A stretch of 29,042 nt of DNA from an uncultured Eubacterium sp. (GTDB taxonomy: Bacteria; Bacillota; Clostridia; Lachnospirales; Lachnospiraceae). A program made the position numbers and the translations under genes. Location of the stretch: NCBI GenBank assembly GCA_937915825.1, contig CALGGT010000009.1:1-29042 (forward strand), written 5' to 3'. Below the pieces are notes generated by a model. The model was not told the DNA's origin. It was given only the letters and a program-made list of their open reading frames with translations, and did not search any database. Every line of letters begins with the position of its first letter. Position 1 is the stretch's first letter. Positions 13,945 to 22,560 of this stretch are shown here, in pieces.

Positions 13945-15292
13945 GGCTTTCTACAATTTCTGCCGTATATCCGATTCCCGCGATGCTGATCTGATCTCCA
14001 TTTAGAATGCGTGTTCGTTCCCAGGGAGTGAAACGCTTTCCATTGACGAAGGTTCCGTTGGTGGATTCCTGGTCGATCATAAAGATTCCTCCCTCTTCGG
14101 ATACCACCTTAACATGCACTCTGCTTACTTCCCCTTCCGCGATCACTCCGTCAACTTTTGTACCGTCCTTCCCGATGAAAAAAGGACTTTTTCGGATCTG
14201 CATCTCAACCCGGTGCCAATCATTGGGAATTAGGTTTAACACATACCCCGTTTCCGAAACCATGTCGGAAAGCAACACCGTTTCATCTCCATAATCCGTG
14301 GCTAACAATGTAGTCTCCGGAACGTACGCCCCGGCTATCACTGCCTCCTCGTCTTTTTTCTCCCGCTGCCTGTAATAATAATACGCAAATGCGCCGACCA
14401 AAAGAAGCCCCAACCCCAGAGTCCTGCTTAAATTCAATCCGCCGTCTGCCTCTTGCAGTACACCTCCCCGGTAAGCCAGCCCCATTACAACCACCGACGC
14501 CATTAAAAGGACATACAGACCATAATTTCCTTTCTTTCCCTCTCTTTCATTTTTTTCACTTCCTTCCTTTCTTCCAATCTTGCCACTTCTACCATTCTTT
14601 TCTTTCTTTTCCTTCTTTTCAACTTCTTCGTTCCTTACATCCCCTTGGAATACTCTTTTTTTCTCTCCTCCCCGGTTCTCTGTTCCCGGATTGGTACGGC
14701 CTTCTCTCCGGGATTTCCCCGGAGCAAACGTCATTTCATTTACTGCTGCCTTCTTTTGATCCTTCCCGATAAAATCCATGATCTTTCCCATGTGAAAGCC
14801 CGGACTTTTGCATATTTTATGCAGACCATATACAAGAAATAGCAGCTCCTTATCCATATGATCCAGATCATCCATCATGCGTTCTACAATCCCTGCCAGC
14901 TCCTCCGACAGCTCCCCTTCAAACCCACTTACGTAGGGGATGTGAAAAGTCTGCTTCTCCTCATCGTAAAAAACATAATCGATCCAGATCATCAGATTCC
15001 CCGGCGACAAAAAGAAATCGCTGACGCTGGTCAACGCCAGATTGATCCCTTCCATCAATCTGTGAACATCCGTTACCGTAAGGGATCTTTTCTCCATCCA
15101 TTCCCGTAGCGAGATTCCCCTTCCAATGTGATATTGGTAGACGGTTTTCCCATCTTTTATATGAACGGCGGGAGGCAAGATCCCAGGCAACTCGTTATAG
15201 TAAAATACTTCCTCCCCGCAGGATTCCTCCATCCGGTCCATCCTCACCTGCAGGATCCGTTCCTCCACACCTTCTAACATCTCTATTTCCAT
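13940..15292 (-). CDS. FHA domain membrane protein with DUF6382-like N-terminus
   Basis: 450 residues; ATG 15292 after GAGGG. The N-terminal ~185 residues (YQYHIGRGISLREWMEKRSL, LMEGINLALTSVSDFFLSPG) fit the DUF6382 module, which looks kinase-like in outline. A Lys/Glu-rich linker follows (about 190-255), then two membrane helices (about 257-278 LYVLLMASVVVMGLAYRGG and 290-310), then a C-terminal FHA domain (about 355-445: SRVHVKVVSEEGG, DQESTNGTFVNGKRF), which binds phosphothreonine. It is the last gene of the Tad operon, 5 nt after the TadE-like gene. A link between Ser/Thr phosphorylation and pilus assembly is a reasonable inference; no kinase gene is in view. Confidence 0.85.
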   Translation of the reverse strand: MEIEMLEGVEERILQVRMDRMEESCGEEVFYYNELPGILPPAVHIKDGKTVYQYHIGRGISLREWMEKRSLTVTDVHRLMEGINLALTSVSDFFLSPGNLMIWIDYVFYDEEKQTFHIPYVSGFEGELSEELAGIVERMMDDLDHMDKELLFLVYGLHKICKSPGFHMGKIMDFIGKDQKKAAVNEMTFAPGKSRREGRTNPGTENRGGEKKRVFQGDVRNEEVEKKEKKEKNGRSGKIGRKEGSEKNEREGKKGNYGLYVLLMASVVVMGLAYRGGVLQEADGGLNLSRTLGLGLLLVGAFAYYYYRQREKKDEEAVIAGAYVPETTLLATDYGDETVLLSDMVSETGYVLNLIPNDWHRVEMQIRKSPFFIGKDGTKVDGVIAEGEVSRVHVKVVSEEGGIFMIDQESTNGTFVNGKRFTPWERTRILNGDQISIAGIGYTAEIVESL

Positions 15293-15297
15293 GGTCT

Positions 15298-15687
15298 CTA
15301 TCCCTCTTTCATGATTTCATAATTCCATAAATATTCTCCAGGTGCCACGTCCCACCGGGAAAATTCGTACGTCTCACCCTCCCCTAAAAGCATTTCCACC
15401 AGGCCTATGGACAAGGTCTTTTTGGTTTGGATCTTCATCTTTTTATAAGACAGATTTTTTTTCATTTCTACGGAGGAAATATCCCGCAGCCATAATTTTT
15501 TTTCCAACTCCTTTTTAACCTCGATCTGACTTTCCTTCCTTAACATAAGGGGACCAAGAGACGCGATCGCCGCCTTATCATGGGCATAAAAAGTAAGATA
15601 CAGCAAACTCATTACGATCAGCAGAATCGGGATCATAACAAAAGCTGCCTCCACGGTAAACGACCCCTTTACATATATTTTTGACAT
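15298..15687 (-). CDS. TadE-like pseudopilin
   Basis: Start ATG 15687 with GGAGGG 8 nt upstream; a frame running back to 16083 is only the shadow of the prepilin peptidase gene. 129 residues beginning MSKIYVKGSFTVEAAFVMIP. KG/SFTVEA is a prepilin-peptidase site with Glu at +5, followed by a membrane helix (about 12-34) and a basic extracytoplasmic part. TadE-type proteins are minor pseudopilins of Tad pili. It overlaps the peptidase gene by 19 nt, which suggests coupled translation. Confidence 0.85.
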   Translation of the reverse strand: MSKIYVKGSFTVEAAFVMIPILLIVMSLLYLTFYAHDKAAIASLGPLMLRKESQIEVKKELEKKLWLRDISSVEMKKNLSYKKMKIQTKKTLSIGLVEMLLGEGETYEFSRWDVAPGEYLWNYEIMKEG

Positions 15688-16160
15688 AATAATATCCCTC
15701 CATACATCACAAACACAAAGGGAAGAAAGGGGATTTCCATGTGGCGTCCCTTCTTCTTCCACAACATGTATACGCCGCCTCCAACACCTGCCAAAGCTAA
15801 CGCCCCCAGCAACAGGATCAGATTCATGAATAACCCCAACATCATTCCGGTTATCACAAACACCACACCATCTCCCGGACCAATCTGCCAGCCGGTTATA
15901 AAACCCGTGACAATAAGAAAGACCCCCGGCAAAGCCCCCAGGAAAATCCCTGACAAAAGCCCTGGCAAATTCCCTGACGAAGTCCCCTGCGATGTACCCG
16001 GCAAGGTACCCGGTGAGCTCCCCATATAAATATTTCGAGTAAGCATCCCCGCCACGATCAGGGCACCGATCACCAGGAGCCATACAGGAAGCCTTCTCGT
16101 TCGAATATCAAACCAACTTAGGATACCTAACAGAATGAACAACGCCGCTTTCTCCACCAA
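15669..16160 (-). CDS. Second A24-type prepilin peptidase of the Tad locus
   Basis: 163 residues, multi-pass membrane protein. The two catalytic Asp of the aspartic prepilin peptidases are seen in SWFDIRTRRLP (Asp about 18) and the GxGD motif IGPGDGVVF (Asp about 97). It would remove the leader of Flp and TadE-type prepilins in the membrane. A 32-residue Gly/Pro/Ser/Thr-rich insert (about residues 47-78) sits between helices; it is coded by eight 12-bp repeats and is unusual for the family. Another A24 peptidase is the first gene of the same operon. Confidence 0.82.
   Translation of the reverse strand: MVEKAALFILLGILSWFDIRTRRLPVWLLVIGALIVAGMLTRNIYMGSSPGTLPGTSQGTSSGNLPGLLSGIFLGALPGVFLIVTGFITGWQIGPGDGVVFVITGMMLGLFMNLILLLGALALAGVGGGVYMLWKKKGRHMEIPFLPFVFVMYGGILLCQKYM
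15925..16020. repeat. Eight in-frame 12-bp repeats inside the second prepilin peptidase gene
   Basis: On the plus strand the units begin CCCGGC/CCTGAC/CCTGGC and so on, each 12 bp, from 15925 to 16020. They code (minus strand) for four-residue repeats of the type GTLP, GTSQ, GTSS, GNLP, GLLS, GIFL, GALP. Length keeps the reading frame. Confidence 0.85.
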
Positions 16161-16229
16161 ATGTACTCTCCTTTTTTGTTACGATTCAAAACCATTTTCA
16201 GTCACTTTCCACGCATTGCATTACTTTTT

Positions 16230-16976
16230 CTACGGTTGATTGCCACAGTTTGAGCAGGGGACCCGGTCCGGGACCTGTGCTCTTTTTACCCTGCGAATGG
16301 ATCGTTTCAGCTTGCTGCAACTACGACTTCTGTGATACCGGTCTCCGTAGGAGCAGATAAAAACATTCTCTTCCGGTCCGCACTCCCCTGTGCAGCAGGC
16401 TTCACAAGGATAATAGATACTACCTCCCTCACTACGCAAAAAACCCAGATCTTTCCCTTTTACCTGGGATATATGAAGCGCCAGATATTTACAAGATGTA
16501 CTTCTGTGAAACACCCGCCCAGTTGGGGTAATATACACCATTTCATCCCCATCTTCCTCCCGGTTTCTGGTTTTGACCCCACTAAACAGCCGCACCGTAT
16601 GCTTTCTTGAAAACAGGAAGAAATCCTTTACGATTGGGAACGGCACCGTATTCCCGTAGTCACAGACGAAGGTAACCAATTGCTTTTTTTCATCATATTT
16701 TGAGCGCAGCAGGGAGACCGGTACCGAACCATCCCTTAAATATCCGTTCATTTTAGCCGTGAAATACACCGGATTTAAGGTTGGTTTCTTTTCCGATGCC
16801 ACGTATTCCACCGCCACCTCATTTCCCACTTCCTGTAAGGCCCAGGCCACTTTTTCCTCCGTTTGAAAAAGCACCATCAGATAGATCAGGCCCATGACAC
16901 AATATAAAAATATAGGCACCACCAGTGCCGCTTCCACGGTAATAGAGGCCTGTGCTCCTTTTTTATTTCCTTTCAT
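16230..16976 (-). CDS. TadE-like pseudopilin with two Cys/His metal-site-like cassettes
   Basis: Start ATG 16976 (MKGNKKGAQASITVEAALVV) with GGGAG just upstream; a GTG four codons earlier is less likely. 248 residues. A type IV prepilin-like segment SITVEAALVVPIF (Glu at +5 if cut after Ala10) and membrane helix are followed by an extracytoplasmic domain, then two repeated C-terminal cassettes. Cassette 1 (about 147-194) has His157, Cys162, Cys191, Cys194; cassette 2 (about 206-244) has His215, Cys220, Cys241, Cys244. Both read HxxxxC...CxxC with YI/FI.. strands before, like the small Cys/His modules found at the ends of some secreted nucleases. Metal binding is inferred from spacing. The -1 residue is Ala instead of the usual Gly. 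Confidence 0.78.
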   Translation of the reverse strand: MKGNKKGAQASITVEAALVVPIFLYCVMGLIYLMVLFQTEEKVAWALQEVGNEVAVEYVASEKKPTLNPVYFTAKMNGYLRDGSVPVSLLRSKYDEKKQLVTFVCDYGNTVPFPIVKDFFLFSRKHTVRLFSGVKTRNREEDGDEMVYITPTGRVFHRSTSCKYLALHISQVKGKDLGFLRSEGGSIYYPCEACCTGECGPEENVFICSYGDRYHRSRSCSKLKRSIRRVKRAQVPDRVPCSNCGNQP

Positions 16977-17014
16977 CCTTTCTCCCACATCCTTCTTACG
17001 TTTGGATCCTTTGC

Positions 17015-17090
17015 AAAAGAAAGGGTACCCAAAGGGGTATGCTTAATTGCATATTTGCAGAGAGTTTGTCATTCGGATACCCTTTCTTTT
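17015..17090 (-). other. Long hairpin in the Tad operon mRNA
   Basis: AAAAGAAAGGGTACCC (17015-17030) pairs with GGATACCCTTTCTTTT (17075-17090) over 16 bp with one G-U pair in the RNA. Outside it, GGATC at 17004-17008 and GATCC at 17094-17098 add five more pairs. The loop is about 44 nt. It lies between the DUF5702 and TadE-like genes. No T-tract follows on the minus strand, so it looks like an mRNA processing or stability element and not a terminator. Confidence 0.6.
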
Positions 17091-17119
17091 ACAGATCCTT
17101 TTGCTCAATAACCGCTATA

Positions 17120-19093
17120 CTACTGGCTTCCTTCCACATAGGCTGCCTTGTATCGGGCCGTTAAATGATAAAAATTCAGATTCCGGTTTAGAATCTCCTG
17201 TAACGAAGGCAGCGAAAAAAGAATCCCCGGATGCTCAAACGTAGCTTCCGTTTGGAACTTTAATACACACGTTCCCAATTGGAAATTAGCGATTCCGCCT
17301 TTACGAATATTTTCCTCCATTACATCCATCATCCGATACGTCGCCTTCCGGTTCGATTCCCATTGAAGAAACATTTTCAAATAAGTTTCATAGGACAATC
17401 CCTTCTTGGTTCGTTCCGTCATTTGTGAAACCTTCTTCTGAACAAACGTCCGGTTCATCAACAATACATCCCAGAACTTGATCCATGGCTTGTCCTTAAT
17501 AAGGGGAACCTCTTTATTTTGCACGATCCCTGCCACGTCTACGATGGCGTCGCACATTCCCCAAAGTACCAGAAATACAATTTGCAAAAAACGGACCAAT
17601 GGCTCAATCCCGGTAAATCCTGCCACCGCAAGGGCTGCTGTATACGCCTCTTCCCGGTACTCCGCATTTTGAAAGATCGTAACCGCATTGGCCGCTGTCC
17701 GGAGCCACATGATCCGCAGTAACGTATTTTCCAGATTCTTCTGGTCCGTATTTTTTCCATTCAGAATATACTCCAGCTCATAATCCAGCTGATGAGGTTC
17801 CTCTTTCGTCCCCTCCTCACCAAAGAAGGAAAAATACCGGCTTAGGTACTCCCGGAACATGATGTGTTCTTCTCCGGTTTTTACCGCTTTGTAAACATCC
17901 GTTTGAAAATCGACTTCTTCCGTTTTCAAAAAATTCTGAGCCGAATCCGTCTCTTCTGTTTTGCGGCCATTCGCCGCTTCCAAATATTTGTCCGCCTTTG
18001 TGATCTCCTTTTTAGATACCTTTTGCGGATTCTTTAATACCAAAGAACAAAGTCCTCCACTTAAAATATTTTGGCAGGAATCCATGGGGTTCGCCCGGGT
18101 TTTCCCCGAGCCTTGATCCCCATAGGTAAACACAATTCCTGTTGTATCATAAAGAGCCCATTTCTCACGCAGATTTTTCATAATACGAGAGGATACTTTC
18201 CCGCCCTTTACACGCTTCAGCGAAGTCATGGTGCTCTTTATTATTTTGTCATTGGATTCCAATACCGGGACAAACGGATCTCGAAATCCCTTCGCGCAGG
18301 CAATGGCCTCCAGCGTCTTTTTATGGACCTCGGTTAGTTGATGGATAAATTGTGTCCGACCGTTCCCGGTTTTTTCCAATTTATCAAACACTTTGTCCAC
18401 ATTGACCCCTTTCTTCTTCATGGCTTCCCAAACATATTCTTTGGTAATACCAAACGTCTCTTTCTGATTCTTTCCCTGGTAGAATTTTTTGCTAAAATAC
18501 GTCTCCGCCTTTAGTCCGCTCTTTCCAGGATAAACCCCGTCAATCAGCCGCATAAGCTTCATTAATTTCTTTCCTTCATCGGCCTCTTTTTTTACTTGTT
18601 TTGCCTTGGTCTCGATCACGGAAGCCTGGGACATCTCTTTCGATACTTGTTCTGTCTTGTTCCGGATCTTATCCCATTCATCTTTTACCACCTTTCTACG
18701 CATCCAGGTAACGATCTCTTCTCGCAAGGCTTCTCCATCTTCATCCCCACAATAGTTCTTATTCCATACTCTAAGCTTTGTCAACGCTCCCCGGTATACG
18801 TCGGTTTGGGATCTCTCCTCCATTCCCAGATAGGCGGCAATGGCCTGATCAAAGGGCACTCCGGTATCTTCCAAGGCAAATAATTTATAACGCTGATAGA
18901 ACGGCTCACTGTATTCCCCCATAAGATTCTTCGTCGCCTGTTCCAACTGACGAACGTCGTCGGAACCACAGATCTTTACTCTCGCTACTTCCACCATGGT
19001 TCCCACCAGCGCAAAAATAAAGATAAAGGTCAAGGCCAGAAATACAGTAATACTTCCACTAATTCCCGGGTCTTTCCGCTGATTTTTCTTCAT
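17120..19093 (-). CDS. DUF5702 (TadG-like) Tad locus protein
   Basis: ATG 19093 after AAGGAG; 657 residues. The N-terminus GISGSITVFLALTFIFIFAL is the DUF5702 start: a prepilin-like motif with Phe where Glu+5 would be, then a membrane helix (about 14-36) and EVARVKICGSDDVRQLEQAT. The rest is a large extracytoplasmic region with Lys-rich coiled stretches (about 130-190), the strand-rich middle, a hydrophobic segment near 490-530 (FLQIVFLVLWGMCDAIVDVA) and a C-terminal part ending YLKMFLQWESNRKATYRMMD and LTARYKAAYVEGSQ. The family occurs in Tad loci of Clostridia beside the pilin, probably as an assembly-associated or minor surface component. Function not known. Confidence 0.8.
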   Translation of the reverse strand: MKKNQRKDPGISGSITVFLALTFIFIFALVGTMVEVARVKICGSDDVRQLEQATKNLMGEYSEPFYQRYKLFALEDTGVPFDQAIAAYLGMEERSQTDVYRGALTKLRVWNKNYCGDEDGEALREEIVTWMRRKVVKDEWDKIRNKTEQVSKEMSQASVIETKAKQVKKEADEGKKLMKLMRLIDGVYPGKSGLKAETYFSKKFYQGKNQKETFGITKEYVWEAMKKKGVNVDKVFDKLEKTGNGRTQFIHQLTEVHKKTLEAIACAKGFRDPFVPVLESNDKIIKSTMTSLKRVKGGKVSSRIMKNLREKWALYDTTGIVFTYGDQGSGKTRANPMDSCQNILSGGLCSLVLKNPQKVSKKEITKADKYLEAANGRKTEETDSAQNFLKTEEVDFQTDVYKAVKTGEEHIMFREYLSRYFSFFGEEGTKEEPHQLDYELEYILNGKNTDQKNLENTLLRIMWLRTAANAVTIFQNAEYREEAYTAALAVAGFTGIEPLVRFLQIVFLVLWGMCDAIVDVAGIVQNKEVPLIKDKPWIKFWDVLLMNRTFVQKKVSQMTERTKKGLSYETYLKMFLQWESNRKATYRMMDVMEENIRKGGIANFQLGTCVLKFQTEATFEHPGILFSLPSLQEILNRNLNFYHLTARYKAAYVEGSQ

Positions 19094-19103
19094 CCGTTAC
19101 TCC

Positions 19104-19280
19104 TTACTCGCCGATGATGGTCTTGGAATCCTTCTTAAATGCCTTAAATGCGTTATTTACCACCGTTGTGATCTCAGATTTAAAAAGTACGACCAGCGCC
19201 ACCAAAATCACCAGGATCAATATGATCTCCACCACTCCGATTCCATCTTCTTCTGTTATAAAATCTTTTATTTCGTTCAT
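19104..19280 (-). CDS. Flp1-like type IVb pilin
   Basis: Start ATG 19280 with AAAGGAG 9 nt upstream; the longer frame from 19340 covers the leader. 58 residues: MNEIKDFITEEDGIGVVEII, then LILVILVALVVLF and SEITTVVNNAFKAFKKDSKT. Cutting after Gly13 gives a mature pilin starting IGVVEIILI with Glu at +5, the hallmark of Flp pilins. It is the likely major subunit of the Tad pilus, processed by one of the two A24 peptidases. Located between TadC and the DUF5702 gene. Confidence 0.9.
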   Translation of the reverse strand: MNEIKDFITEEDGIGVVEIILILVILVALVVLFKSEITTVVNNAFKAFKKDSKTIIGE

Positions 19281-19365
19281 ACCTTTCTCCTTTCTTTTCT
19301 TACATCTTCTCTTTTCCTGTATTATCATAAATACAGACACCGCGCATACCCGCAGATACAGTCCC

Positions 19366-20559
19366 CTACATTGTCATAAATGCAGGGATCAAGATCATCG
19401 CCATTACCACCGCCAACATCATAACCAGTGGCAACAACAGCTTGGTACTTGCGGTTTCACTCATTTTTCTCACACTTTCTTTCTTCATCTCATACGCTTC
19501 TCTCACCTCCTGCTCCAATAAATCAATCACCCCGTCGCTTCCTTTTGTGATCGTTTGGGATAAGATCGAAGAAAACCGAAGATACCCATGAAATGTACAT
19601 CGTTTCCCAAAGTCTTCCACCGCCCGGGTCTCTGTGACCCCGTTTTGAAGATCTCGCATCAAAAGGGATATTTCCCGGTAAAAATACGGATATTTTTCCT
19701 GTTTCTTCTTGCTTTCATAATCTCTGGTAATCCTTTGAATGCAGCCTTTTACCATCATTCCCGCCCCATATAAAAGCACAAATTTATGAATAAATTCCGG
19801 ATAAACTTTTTCCATTTCTTCCAGTCTCTTCCGGTTTTCCTCCCTTTTTTTCTGCCACCAGACGAAGGGGATCAGAATTAGGACTCCTGCCCCCAGTAAA
19901 ATCCCAGTCAGGTCCGCTTTTTTTTCAATATCCCGGTATGAAATCTTATATGAATCAACCTGTGTGGGAAGCTTATAAAAGGTCTCCGTTTCATCTTTTC
20001 CCTGCTTCTTCTGCTTATCAACCGCCGTTTCGATCGCGTTTCGAATGGCCTCCGAGGCAAGTTCTCTCTCCGAAGGTCCCTGCTCCTCTTCTTCCCCTGT
20101 CTCCGGTTCTGCCAGATCTAGCGTCATTTTCTCATCCCAGGACTCTTTCCCATTCTCCGCCCGAAACGCAAAGGAAGCTTCCCCGCCTGTATTCTTAATG
20201 GAATCTTCTTTTACAATGAGACTTTCGCCACCACTCTTAGCATAATAGAGCATTAAGAACAGGATCACTCCCACAAAGCAAAGGACCCACAATCCCACCC
20301 GCTTTTCCCAAAGTTTCCCGTCGGACTTTTCCAGATGTTTTCCTTCCGGCATAAACCTGGAAATCACCTTCTTCATCCGGGTTTTTCTTAGAATCGTATC
20401 ACCCAGATGAACGAGAAATTCCTCACTCCTTTTATCCTTTGAAGATTTTGAAGTTTTTGGAGTTTTTGAATCTTTTAAATCTTTTCGGGCTATCTTATTT
20501 TCCCTATTGTTTAAATCGAATCCATCGGTTATTTTTTTCAAAGGATCCCCCCTAATCAT
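19366..20559 (-). CDS. tadC: TadC-like pilus platform protein
   Basis: 397 residues from ATG 20559, which overlaps the TadB stop; an alternative TTG at 20541 has the better ribosome site (AGGGGGG). The C-terminal ~150 residues are a type II secretion F-type domain (YPEFIHKFVLLYGAGMMVKG, FYREISLLMRDLQNG, EQEVREAYEMKKESVRKMSE, final helix LLLPLVMMLAVVMAMILIP). Unusual is the N-terminal half: a Lys/Ser-rich cytoplasmic start, a membrane helix near 88-106 and an acidic ~110-residue extracytoplasmic region before the second helix near 217-236. TadB and TadC together form the inner-membrane base on which TadA drives pilin assembly. Confidence 0.85.
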   Translation of the reverse strand: MIRGDPLKKITDGFDLNNRENKIARKDLKDSKTPKTSKSSKDKRSEEFLVHLGDTILRKTRMKKVISRFMPEGKHLEKSDGKLWEKRVGLWVLCFVGVILFLMLYYAKSGGESLIVKEDSIKNTGGEASFAFRAENGKESWDEKMTLDLAEPETGEEEEQGPSERELASEAIRNAIETAVDKQKKQGKDETETFYKLPTQVDSYKISYRDIEKKADLTGILLGAGVLILIPFVWWQKKREENRKRLEEMEKVYPEFIHKFVLLYGAGMMVKGCIQRITRDYESKKKQEKYPYFYREISLLMRDLQNGVTETRAVEDFGKRCTFHGYLRFSSILSQTITKGSDGVIDLLEQEVREAYEMKKESVRKMSETASTKLLLPLVMMLAVVMAMILIPAFMTM

Positions 20560-21268
20560 CTAGATCAAATCGGAGAATGTTCTGGGCCATCGCAAATGCC
20601 AGACAATATACTCCCAAGCAAATGGTCATAACGATTCCGCCTGCCAGGTTGTGGTAAATTGGATCCAAAAAACCCGGGGAACAGACTCGCAAGTATACGA
20701 TCATAAAAAATGGGATCACCGACATCACATACGATTCCAATTTCTTTCCGGCTACTAATGTCTCCATTTCCCGCTTCATCTCCATTTTCTCTACCAAACG
20801 CATTCTGGTTTTTCGCATAATATTGACAATATTTCCTCCGGTTTTCCCTGCCGTAACCAGAATCTCCCCAAACATTTGGATTTCCTGGATCTCCGTCCGT
20901 TCTCCCAGATCAATCAGCAGCTCATCCGCCGGGGCATGCAGCCGGATCTTTCGTGCGATTTGACGAAATTCTTCCGTCATTTCTTCACCCTCCGGCATTT
21001 CCTCCCCGGCTTCTTCCATCGCGTGTTCCAACGAGTGACCGGCGATCATCGCACTTACCACGCTTTCCATCGCCTCCTTAAATTGTTCCATCCGACGGAT
21101 CTTTCTACGAAGTCTCATTTGGGATTTCATGTAACGATGAAAGAGTTTTACCCCGATCCCACCGGTAATTATTCCGATCCAACAGGAGTCATAAAACAAC
21201 AGTCCCACAACAAATCCCAGAAGAAATCCGATGCATCCATATCCCAAATCTTCCTTGTTTTTTAACAA
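20552..21268 (-). CDS. tadB: TadB-like pilus platform protein
   Basis: 238 residues; start is TTG 21268 with AAAAGGAG 8 nt upstream, overlapping the TadA stop by 7 nt. Two N-terminal helices (about 9-45), a cytoplasmic F-type domain (MEQFKEAMESVVSAMIAGHS, MPEGEEMTEEFRQIARKI, GEILVTAGKTGGNIVNIMRK) and two C-terminal helices (about 178-230). Works with TadC as the membrane platform. At 238 residues it lacks the extra N-terminal part of proteobacterial TadB. Confidence 0.87.
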   Translation of the reverse strand: MLKNKEDLGYGCIGFLLGFVVGLLFYDSCWIGIITGGIGVKLFHRYMKSQMRLRRKIRRMEQFKEAMESVVSAMIAGHSLEHAMEEAGEEMPEGEEMTEEFRQIARKIRLHAPADELLIDLGERTEIQEIQMFGEILVTAGKTGGNIVNIMRKTRMRLVEKMEMKREMETLVAGKKLESYVMSVIPFFMIVYLRVCSPGFLDPIYHNLAGGIVMTICLGVYCLAFAMAQNILRFDLDD

Positions 21269-22560
21269 ACTCCCAACTCCTTTTCATTTAAGAGAATCCC
21301 TGCCTGCCGACATTTATCCACGCCTTCAAAGGGATTTTCCGTGCGTCTTAAATTCCCCAATACCCGACCATCTTCTTCCCCATTTTCTTCAAATACATAC
21401 AACGGATTCAGACGGACCTGGCGCTCCTCGTCCTCCAGCACCTCGCTAATGCTTAACACCTTTCGACTGTGATCCCGCAGTCTGCCTAAAAATACGATCA
21501 GATCCAGCGCTGACGCGATCTGACGTCGAATGGCCTCTATGGGAATCTCCATCCCCATGAGCACCAGCATCTCCAGACGCCTTATGGTATCCTCCGGGCT
21601 ATTGGCGTGAACCGTTGAAAATCCTTCATGTCCGGTATTTAGCGCAGACAACATATCAATGGCCGTAGCATCCCGGATCTCTCCCACGACGATCCGGTCC
21701 GGGCGCATTCGTAACGCGCTTTTGATCATATCTCGAATGGTGATCTCCCCTTTTCCTTCTACATTGGCGTTTTTCGCTTCCATCCGTACCAGGTTTCGCA
21801 CCCCCAGGATCTGCAATTCCGCCGAATCTTCCACCGTGATGATTCGCTCATCTTCCGGAATGTAATTGGACAAAATATTTAAAAAGGTCGTCTTCCCAGA
21901 CCCGGTTCCACCTGCCACGAGCATGCTGTACCGGGACTGCACCAATTTTTTTAAAAAATGATCAGCTTCCTCACTGATGGCTCCCATTCGACCCAGTTTT
22001 TCCATGGACAATGGCTCTTTCGGAAACTTACGGATGGTAATGATGGGGCCATCCAGAGCAATCGGCGGCATCACAATATTTACCCGTTGTCCTTCATTCC
22101 CCCGTACATCCAGGATCGGATGACTTTCATTTACCATTCGATTCCCATCGGACGCAATCTGCCTAGCCACGTCCATCAGCCGTTCCTTGGACTCAAAGTG
22201 CAGCTCTGTTTCAAAAAGTCTTCCCTCTTTCTCCGTAAAGATCCGGTCCGGACCATTTACCATGATCTCTGTTATTTCCTCGTCTTCCATCAGATCCTGT
22301 AATACGTCTAACTTCCGCATGGAGTTATAAATGGTCCTCCGCAGGGCGCGCTTGGCTTGGATCCGGATATACGCCTCCTTGTCCATCCGAAGGATTTCCT
22401 TATCAATTCTACGATATAGCTCCTGCTCTCCCAATTGCTCCTCCGCAGGAAGGGATGCGATCACATTCTTCCGGATCCTCTCTTTTTCCAGCCCATTTAC
22501 CGACCCATTCACCAGTCCATGCGCCGATTTTTTCCCCGAACCATTCACCGGTTTCTTCAC
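21262..22560 (-). CDS. tadA: TadA/CpaF-type pilus assembly ATPase
   Basis: 432 residues from GTG 22560, which directly follows the TadZ stop (TAGGTG). Residues 1-25 are a low-complexity NGS/NGL repeat; the start could lie slightly downstream. The N-terminal domain holds EEITEIMVNGPDRIF; the ATPase core has Walker A GGTGSGKT (about 217-224), the Asp box ITVEDSAELQI, Walker B-like MRPDRIVVGEIRDATA and the His box TGHEGFSTVHANSP. This hexameric cytoplasmic motor powers Flp pilus extension; in some Tad systems it is also known to drive retraction. Confidence 0.95.
   Translation of the reverse strand: MKKPVNGSGKKSAHGLVNGSVNGLEKERIRKNVIASLPAEEQLGEQELYRRIDKEILRMDKEAYIRIQAKRALRRTIYNSMRKLDVLQDLMEDEEITEIMVNGPDRIFTEKEGRLFETELHFESKERLMDVARQIASDGNRMVNESHPILDVRGNEGQRVNIVMPPIALDGPIITIRKFPKEPLSMEKLGRMGAISEEADHFLKKLVQSRYSMLVAGGTGSGKTTFLNILSNYIPEDERIITVEDSAELQILGVRNLVRMEAKNANVEGKGEITIRDMIKSALRMRPDRIVVGEIRDATAIDMLSALNTGHEGFSTVHANSPEDTIRRLEMLVLMGMEIPIEAIRRQIASALDLIVFLGRLRDHSRKVLSISEVLEDEERQVRLNPLYVFEENGEEDGRVLGNLRRTENPFEGVDKCRQAGILLNEKELGVC

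Noticed and set aside
15687..16083. Long upstream extension of the TadE-like gene
   Set aside because: It is the shadow of the prepilin peptidase gene in another frame; the ATG at 15687 has a strong ribosome site.
17004..17098. Intrinsic terminator inside the Tad operon
   Set aside because: No run of T follows the stem on the transcribed strand.
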